57,921 nucleotides of DNA from Prevotella sp. (GTDB taxonomy: Bacteria; Bacteroidota; Bacteroidia; Bacteroidales; Bacteroidaceae), in contig JALFBL010000087.1 in NCBI GenBank assembly GCA_022773395.1, forward strand, positions 1 to 57,921. The letters run 5' to 3'. This document shows, in pieces, positions 52,391-57,921 of this stretch; the stretch's first letter is position 1, and each line of letters starts with the position of its first letter. The notes under the pieces are model-generated. The model searched no databases. It saw nothing but the letters and a program-made list of their open reading frames with translations, and was not told the origin of the DNA. A program made the translations under genes and the position numbers.

Positions 52391-53476
52391 ATGAGAAGAA
52401 TTTTATTGTCTGTGGTGGTATTGGCATCAGTTGCTGCCAATGCGCAAGAAAAGAAAGAGGTGTTCTCAAAACCTCAGTTCAGCGGTTACATACTTGGGCT
52501 TTATACAGCTAAATTTCAAGAGGAGAACAATACGAATGACTTCTCCATCAGAATGATTCGTGTCATCGCTAAAGGAAAGATTTTGAATGAGTTTGAGTAC
52601 ACGCTCCAAGGTCAAGTCAACGGAACTACAAAGACATGGGGAGGAAGTCCGAGGGTGGTTGACGCAAATGTTGAATGGCAGAAATACGATTTCTTCAGGG
52701 TAAAAATCGGACAGTTCAAACGTCCTTTCACCTACGAAAACCCGATGCATCCCATCGATGTTGGTTTCAGTGGATTGGCACAGGTCATTATGAACTTGTC
52801 GGGATTTACAGACAGGTCGGGCGAACATGCTTCAAACGGACGTGACATCGGTCTTCAATTTCAGGGAGATTTTGCCAAAAACGCTGAGGGAAGGAATCTG
52901 TTGCATTATCAAGTGGGTATTTTCAACGGACAAGGCATCAATACAGGCGATGTCAACAATCAAAAAGACATTATCGGAGGCGTTTGGTATATGCCTGTCA
53001 AGGGTGTCCGCATTGGGGCGTTCGGCTGGGAGGGATCTCATGCACGTAGGGATAATAACGGTAAGGTGGTGAGTTTGCCGCAGCACCGCTATGCACTGAG
53101 TGCTGAATACAATCAGGAAGACTGGCAACTGCGTTCTGAATATATCCATAGCACGGGTTATGGTTTCAAGAATTCTGCGGGTACTGGCAGTCCCGAAACC
53201 ACAGAAGTGAATATGGAAAAAGGTGATGAGGCTGATGGATTCTATGTAGTGGGAATTGCCCCGCTGGTCAAAGGAAAACTTCGTGCAAAAGCGCGCTACG
53301 ATGTATATCGCCAATCTGGCGAGTGGTCAACGGCCAAAACCATGTATGAGGCAGGTCTCAACTACATTGTTCATAAAAACTTCGAGTTGCAGTTTCAATA
53401 TTCGTTTGTTAACGACAAGACCTTGCCCAAGCATAATTATGGAATGTTCAACACGCAAGTGTGCGTGAGATTCTGA
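52391..53476 (+). CDS. Outer-membrane porin, OprO/OprP phosphate-selective porin family
   Basis: A 361-residue outer-membrane beta-barrel protein with signal peptide MRRILLSVVVLASVAANAQ. The rest alternates short amphipathic strands and ends with Phe in VCVRF, as expected for barrel insertion. The segment VKIGQFKRPFTYENP (about 103-117) matches the OprP-type porin signature KxGQFKxPF. Bacteroidetes members need not be phosphate-specific. The ATG at 52391 is used because the earlier in-frame TTG (52382) would put charged residues before the signal peptide. It probably shares the rlmD transcript. Confidence 0.85.
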   Translation: MRRILLSVVVLASVAANAQEKKEVFSKPQFSGYILGLYTAKFQEENNTNDFSIRMIRVIAKGKILNEFEYTLQGQVNGTTKTWGGSPRVVDANVEWQKYDFFRVKIGQFKRPFTYENPMHPIDVGFSGLAQVIMNLSGFTDRSGEHASNGRDIGLQFQGDFAKNAEGRNLLHYQVGIFNGQGINTGDVNNQKDIIGGVWYMPVKGVRIGAFGWEGSHARRDNNGKVVSLPQHRYALSAEYNQEDWQLRSEYIHSTGYGFKNSAGTGSPETTEVNMEKGDEADGFYVVGIAPLVKGKLRAKARYDVYRQSGEWSTAKTMYEAGLNYIVHKNFELQFQYSFVNDKTLPKHNYGMFNTQVCVRF

Positions 53477-53505
53477 CCGATTGTTCATAAATAACGTTTA
53501 TGTTC

Positions 53506-53543
53506 CTGCCATCTTACAATATGAGAAGATGGCAGTTCTTTTA
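53506..53543 (+). terminator. Terminator after the porin gene
   Basis: CTGCCATCTT (53506-53515) and AAGATGGCAG (53526-53535) form a 10-bp stem with a 10-base loop, followed by TTCTTTTAT. It lies 30 bases past the porin stop. Confidence 0.85.
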
Positions 53544-53603
53544 TAAGCAATTTCTTCAAAAAAGGACATGTTTAAGATAAAATATAACTTTTTCTTCATT
53601 CTT

Positions 53604-53635
53604 TTTGTTGATTTATCCAGAAATATTTAAATTTG
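53604..53635 (+). promoter_or_regulatory. Promoter of hppA
   Basis: TTTG (53604-53607), a 20-base spacer and TAAATTTG (53628-53635). The expected start near 53641 gives a leader of about 29 bases before the ATG at 53670. Confidence 0.7.
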
Positions 53636-53669
53636 CAACACTTTAAGTTTAACACTAATCAATAATAAC

Positions 53670-55874
53670 ATGAACAACATTCCTACAGTATTTTGGCTTG
53701 TCCCGGTTGCCTCATTTTGTGCATTGGGCATGGCATGGTTCTTTTTCCAGTCAATGATGAAAGAAGATGAAGGTATGCCACGTATGAAAGAAATTGCCAG
53801 TCACGTGCGAAAAGGTGCGATGGCATATCTCAAACAGCAGTACAAAGTTGTCTTTTATGTATTTGTGGTTCTCGCCTTGATATTTGCCTTTATGGCTTAC
53901 GTCCTTCATGTGCAAAATCCTTGGGTTCCGTTCGCTTTCCTTACAGGAGGTCTCTTCTCAGGACTTGCCGGCTTTTTCGGTATGAAAACGGCAACGTATG
54001 CTTCTGGACGTACTGCCAACGGAGCAAGAAAAGGACTTGATAAAGGTCTGCAGATTGCTTTCCGCAGCGGGGCTGTGATGGGGCTTGTCGTTGTGGGATT
54101 GGGACTTCTTGACATTGCCGTTTGGTTTCTCATCCTCAGTTCTGTCTATACAGAAGGAAGCATCGCTCTTATCACTATCACCACAACCATGCTGACCTTT
54201 GGTATGGGTGCTTCCACGCAGGCTTTGTTTGCGCGTGTGGGTGGGGGTATTTACACAAAGGCAGCCGATGTGGGTGCCGATCTTGTAGGAAAAGTTGAGG
54301 CGAACATTCCTGAGGATGACCCGAGAAACCCTGCGACCATTGCAGATAACGTGGGCGACAACGTGGGCGATGTGGCAGGTATGGGTGCCGACCTTTACGA
54401 AAGTTATTGTGGCAGCATCTTGAGTACAGCAGCCCTTGGCGCAACGGCATTTGCCATGAATGGAGATATGCAGTTGAAGGCGGTCATCGCACCGATGATC
54501 ATCGCCGCAGTTGGCATATTCCTTTCTCTAATAGGTATATTCCTCGTCCGCACAAAAGAGGGGGCTTCTATGAAAGACCTCCTTCATTCGCTCGGGCTTG
54601 GCACTAACGTCAGTGCTTTCCTGATAGCCATTGCCACCTTTGTTATTCTTTATCTTCTTGGTTTGGACAATTGGCTGGGTGTATCATTTTCTGTGGTTGT
54701 GGGGCTTGCGGCCGGAGTTATCATTGGTCAGGCCACAGAATATTATACTTCACAAAGTTATAAACCTACACAAAAGATTGCAGAGGCTTCCAACACGGGT
54801 GCAGCAACCGTTATCATTAAAGGTATCGGAACGGGTATGATTTCTACATGCGTACCTGTCATCACCATCTCTGTTGCTATCATGTTGAGCTATCTGTGTG
54901 CCAATGGTTTTGATATGTCAATGAGTGCTGCAAGCGTTAGTCGGGGACTTTATGGCATTGGAATCGCGGCCGTCGGTATGCTTTCCACCTTGGGCATCAC
55001 ACTGGCCACCGATGCTTATGGGCCTATTGCCGATAATGCGGGTGGCAATGCTGAAATGAGCGAACTTGAGCCGATGGTTCGCCAGCGTACTGATGCGCTT
55101 GATGCACTCGGCAATACCACTGCAGCAACAGGAAAAGGCTTCGCCATAGGTTCTGCTGCCCTTACGGCTTTGGCATTGCTTGCTTCCTATGTAGAGGAAG
55201 TCAAAATTGCAATGGTGCGTGCAGTCTCGGAAGGCACGCAATACATTGATGCGTTAGGTAAAACGTTCAATCCGGAAACTGCCAATATGGAAGATTTCAT
55301 GACCTTTTTCCAAGTAAATCTGATGAATCCGAAAGTGCTTGTAGGGGCATTTGTCGGTGCAATGGCAGCTTTCTTGTTCTGTGGGCTCACAATGGGAGCC
55401 GTAGGTCGTGCCGCAGGTGCGATGGTTGAAGAAGTGCGTCGACAATTCCGGGAAATAAAAGGGATTCTTGAAGGAAAGGCTACACCAGACTATGGCCGCT
55501 GTGTGGAAATTTCCACTCGTTCTGCCCAACGTGAAATGATATTCCCCTCATTCCTTGCCATTCTCATCCCCATTGTCGTTGGTTGCATACTTGGTGTGGC
55601 AGGTGTGCTCGGTTTGTTGGTGGGCGGACTTGCCGCTGGTTTCACTTTGGCCGTGTTCATGGCAAATGCTGGCGGAGCATGGGACAATGCAAAGAAAATG
55701 GTGGAAGAAGGAAACTTTGGAGGTAAAGGGTCCGATTGCCATAAGGCAACCATTGTCGGCGATACTGTTGGCGATCCGTTCAAAGATACCAGCGGTCCTT
55801 CTCTTAATATTCTCATTAAACTCATGTCGATGGTCAGTATCGTCATGGCTGGCTTGACCGTTGCATTTATCTGA
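53670..55874 (+). CDS. hppA: Membrane-bound ion-pumping pyrophosphatase (K+-dependent type)
   Basis: Couples PPi hydrolysis to export of H+ and/or Na+. The 734 residues have about 16 membrane helices. The signature is GGGIYTKAADVGADLVGKVE (about 190-209), followed by DDPRNPATIADNVGDNVGD and, near the C-terminus, DNAKK and GDTVGDPFKDTSGPS. In GNTTAATGKGFAIGSA, residue 485 is Ala where K+-independent enzymes have Lys, so it should be K+-dependent; such enzymes in Bacteroides relatives pump Na+ or both ions. It has its own promoter and no downstream gene for about 290 bases. Confidence 0.96.
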   Translation: MNNIPTVFWLVPVASFCALGMAWFFFQSMMKEDEGMPRMKEIASHVRKGAMAYLKQQYKVVFYVFVVLALIFAFMAYVLHVQNPWVPFAFLTGGLFSGLAGFFGMKTATYASGRTANGARKGLDKGLQIAFRSGAVMGLVVVGLGLLDIAVWFLILSSVYTEGSIALITITTTMLTFGMGASTQALFARVGGGIYTKAADVGADLVGKVEANIPEDDPRNPATIADNVGDNVGDVAGMGADLYESYCGSILSTAALGATAFAMNGDMQLKAVIAPMIIAAVGIFLSLIGIFLVRTKEGASMKDLLHSLGLGTNVSAFLIAIATFVILYLLGLDNWLGVSFSVVVGLAAGVIIGQATEYYTSQSYKPTQKIAEASNTGAATVIIKGIGTGMISTCVPVITISVAIMLSYLCANGFDMSMSAASVSRGLYGIGIAAVGMLSTLGITLATDAYGPIADNAGGNAEMSELEPMVRQRTDALDALGNTTAATGKGFAIGSAALTALALLASYVEEVKIAMVRAVSEGTQYIDALGKTFNPETANMEDFMTFFQVNLMNPKVLVGAFVGAMAAFLFCGLTMGAVGRAAGAMVEEVRRQFREIKGILEGKATPDYGRCVEISTRSAQREMIFPSFLAILIPIVVGCILGVAGVLGLLVGGLAAGFTLAVFMANAGGAWDNAKKMVEEGNFGGKGSDCHKATIVGDTVGDPFKDTSGPSLNILIKLMSMVSIVMAGLTVAFI

Positions 55875-56160
55875 TTCTGTACTTTGGTTCATAAAGAACC
55901 CACGGGTAAAACTTTAAGGGATCTGAAAATCATGTTCTATTGATTTTCATATCTTCAAATATCCGGAAATAATGGGTTGCATACTTTCAAAAATGTTTGA
56001 AATTAGAACCGGCAAACTATAGATGGATGATGGCTCACAGAGGTTTTATTGTATTGAAGCAATAATTGAAAATATACCTCATGTTGTTCATATATGTATA
56101 AAAAAGTTTAAATCAAAGTGTTGCGGATTAAAGGTTAATATTGGTTCACAAAAAATAATT
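55875..56160. other. Gap between hppA and the adhesin-like gene
   Basis: About 285 bases with no open frame of note. A small GGTTC/GAACC hairpin (55886-55900) just after the hppA stop may be part of its 3' end. I see no clear TAnnTTTG upstream of the next gene. Confidence 0.35.
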
Positions 56161-57921
56161 ATGAGTAAGAAACTTACATCTTTAATGGTGATTGCGGCAG
56201 CGGGGCTGCTGTCATTACCCATTCAGGCTCAAGAGCGGGTTTTCAGAAAGGTTGCCCCCAATAGGGAAGCTACCGTCAAAACCACAACGTTGCTGAACGC
56301 AAGTGGTGTGTTGGAGAAGAACATGCTCATTCAGGCAATTGAAAAAGGAGAGGTCGAAAAGGCAGAGTTTGAGAAAATGTGGAATGACAACATGGCTGTT
56401 CCCACAGTGCGAAATGCCATTGAAAAAGCAGAAAAAATAGATGTCCTGCCATATCTTAATGATGTCTCTACCGAAGAGAAATTCAAGGAACTCACCGTAA
56501 TTGACGTCAATAACGATGAGAAGACATGGGTGTTTTTGGAAAATGCCAAAGCTGCAGTATACAAGAATCATAAAAACAACACTGGAGATGACTGGTTGAT
56601 AACTCCTGGAATAAGATTTGAAGGAGGACAGAGTTATGATTTCTTAGTAGATGTCAAGGTTGGTTCGAGTGCATACCCTGAGAAGTTTGAAGTAAAGATG
56701 GTGAAGGCAAACGGCACTCCCACAGCCGATGCCATAAGTGCCGGAACCGTATTGGTACCTACTACTGTCGTTTCAAAGAAAGAATACCAGACTTACGGAA
56801 AAGAGGGATTCTTTGTGGAAGAAACCGGGTATTACTATATTGGGATTCACGCAATTACAGAACCCGACCATCTCTATCTTTATGCAAAGAACATCAACGT
56901 CAAAGTAAGTACATTGACGGCAGATGTTCCGGCAGCTCCTGTATTGGAGGTGGTTGCTGCGGAAAAAGGTGAGCTGAAGGCAAATGTAAAGGTTACGGCT
57001 CCTGAGAAATCCGTGACAGGTGCAGATCTCGGTAACAATATCTCCAAAATTGAACTCTATCGTGACAGTGCTTTGGTGAAGACTTTCACAGGTGTGACAA
57101 AAGGACAGGTGTTGCAATTTGAAGATGTGGAAAATATGACGCATGGCAAACATCGTTATTATGCACTTCCTTACGATGCGGCAGACAATAAAGGAATGAA
57201 GACCGATGTGGTGTCATTGCATATAGGTTTTGACATCCCGAATCTTCCTGAAACAATGACTGCTGGGGATCCTCAAGGAAAAATCGTGTTCAATTGGGAT
57301 TTCGTGACTACTGGTGTAAATAATTGTTATGTGGATCCGGCGAAAATAGATTACAAATTGTACACAATAGCTTTTGAAACATTGTGGGGAATGCCTTTCC
57401 CTGTATTGAATCAAGAAATAGAAACCGTAACGAATAAAAATAGTTATGAGTATTCCGCCATCAATACTGACGAAGGTGAACAGGATTTCAAGTATTTTGG
57501 AGTTCAAACAAAGAATGAGGCAGGAACTAACGCTGCTTTCACAGGTTGTTCTATTCTTGTAGGTAAATCTTATGAACTGCCTTTGATAGAAGGACTGCAG
57601 GGTGGGAAGTTCCAAACGTTATGGTTCACTGACGGAATTGTTTCTGAACTTGGAACTTCCTCGGATGCAACCGATGGTGACGGCGTAGCCCTTAATTTCA
57701 AGATGAATGCCGAGTCGGAGCCTGGCACAGGATTCCTTTCCACAGGCAAACTGAACCTCAACGCCTCTGCACATCCTACTCTGCTGTTCGATGCCAAGAA
57801 AGGCAGTGGGAACTCCAACCTCGCCATCTATGGTTCGAAGGACGGCGGAGAATCTGAGAAGATTGCCGATGTTGCGTTGAAGGACGACTATACGAAGTTC
57901 AATGTTGACCTGAGCAGTCTC
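56161..57921 (+). CDS. Large exported adhesin-like protein, 5' part (open at window edge)
   Basis: An uninterrupted frame of 587 codons from the ATG at 56161 to the window end; the stop is outside. The first 24 residues (MSKKLTSLMVIAAAGLLSLP, then IQAQ) are a signal peptide. A helical, charged section follows (about 45-115). Residues about 125-255 resemble a cleaved-adhesin/choice-of-anchor-J domain, with DDWLITPGIRFEGG near 143 and TGYYYIGIHA. A fibronectin-III-like domain (about 258-360) and a second one follow, then a domain with FLSTGKLNLNASAHPTLLFD (about 523-542) resembling another choice-of-anchor/MAM-like unit. Probably surface-bound or secreted, perhaps by type IX secretion; the C-terminal sorting domain would lie beyond the window. 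Confidence 0.8.
   Translation, partial: MSKKLTSLMVIAAAGLLSLPIQAQERVFRKVAPNREATVKTTTLLNASGVLEKNMLIQAIEKGEVEKAEFEKMWNDNMAVPTVRNAIEKAEKIDVLPYLNDVSTEEKFKELTVIDVNNDEKTWVFLENAKAAVYKNHKNNTGDDWLITPGIRFEGGQSYDFLVDVKVGSSAYPEKFEVKMVKANGTPTADAISAGTVLVPTTVVSKKEYQTYGKEGFFVEETGYYYIGIHAITEPDHLYLYAKNINVKVSTLTADVPAAPVLEVVAAEKGELKANVKVTAPEKSVTGADLGNNISKIELYRDSALVKTFTGVTKGQVLQFEDVENMTHGKHRYYALPYDAADNKGMKTDVVSLHIGFDIPNLPETMTAGDPQGKIVFNWDFVTTGVNNCYVDPAKIDYKLYTIAFETLWGMPFPVLNQEIETVTNKNSYEYSAINTDEGEQDFKYFGVQTKNEAGTNAAFTGCSILVGKSYELPLIEGLQGGKFQTLWFTDGIVSELGTSSDATDGDGVALNFKMNAESEPGTGFLSTGKLNLNASAHPTLLFDAKKGSGNSNLAIYGSKDGGESEKIADVALKDDYTKFNVDLSSL

Overview
The window looks like a chromosomal segment of a Bacteroidales bacterium, most probably Prevotella in the broad sense. 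Three things support this. The promoters follow the Bacteroidetes pattern (TTTG or TTG, 19-21 bases, then TAnnTTTG) instead of the E. coli -35/-10 pattern. Shine-Dalgarno sequences are rare. The gene set is typical of the group: OmpA lipoprotein with glycine zipper, OprO/P-like porin, K+-dependent membrane pyrophosphatase, PPDK, split glycine decarboxylase and eukaryote-like ProRS. I see no rRNA, tRNA, CRISPR array, prophage or integrative element. The only mobile DNA is the edge of an IS4-type insertion sequence at the left end.

Layout. 1-136: transposase N-terminus and terminal repeat of an IS running off the left edge. 0.3-4.8 kb (+): ligA, a small membrane protein, and a ptb-buk acyl-phosphate/ATP module ending at a strong terminator. 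5.0-13.6 kb (-): lplA, gcvT, gcvH, gcvPA, gcvPB and lpdA, a complete glycine cleavage system with its lipoate ligase, followed by an AlkD-like glycosylase and an EamA transporter. 13.6-14.15 kb: gene-free stretch with short repeats. 14.15-15.8 kb (-): an acidic-tailed protein of unknown function and a nitrilase-family amidase. 16.0-19.0 kb (+): rarA, a 2-hydroxyacid dehydrogenase and a TRIC-type channel. 19.0-24.0 kb (-): gyrA followed by two paralogous exported TPR proteins. 24.3-29.2 kb (-): BadF-type kinase, PcrA/UvrD helicase, MtgA and an OmpA-family lipoprotein. 29.4-30.9 kb (+): proS. 31.0-33.4 kb (-): glycosyltransferase and mtaB. 33.7-35.0 kb (+): a 56-residue pentad-repeat lipoprotein and a CDF transporter. 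35.0-38.8 kb (-): ArsG/CcdA-like permease, rpiB, tkt and a small membrane protein. 39.0-47.9 kb (+): YkvA, ABC-F, grpE, dnaJ, folC, galM, galK and ribE. 48.0-50.7 kb (-): ppdK. 50.9-57.9 kb (+): rlmD, an OprP-like porin, hppA, and the first 587 codons of a large exported adhesin-like protein that runs off the right edge.

How the genes fit together. The glycine cleavage operon converts glycine to CO2, NH3, methylene-THF and NADH, and carries its own lipoylation enzyme. ppdK and hppA both turn over pyrophosphate, as expected for an anaerobe that conserves PPi energy. tkt/rpiB serve the non-oxidative pentose phosphate pathway, galM/galK galactose entry, and ptb/buk energy-conserving acyl-CoA disposal. 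Most of the window is ordinary core genome, and I do not see a clear new defence or biosynthetic system. The least explained items are the pentad-repeat micro-lipoprotein (33705-33875), the acidic-tailed protein (14152-14970), the gyrA-linked TPR pair, the IS end whose terminal repeat is re-encoded in the transposase start, and several strong hairpins that are not ordinary terminators.
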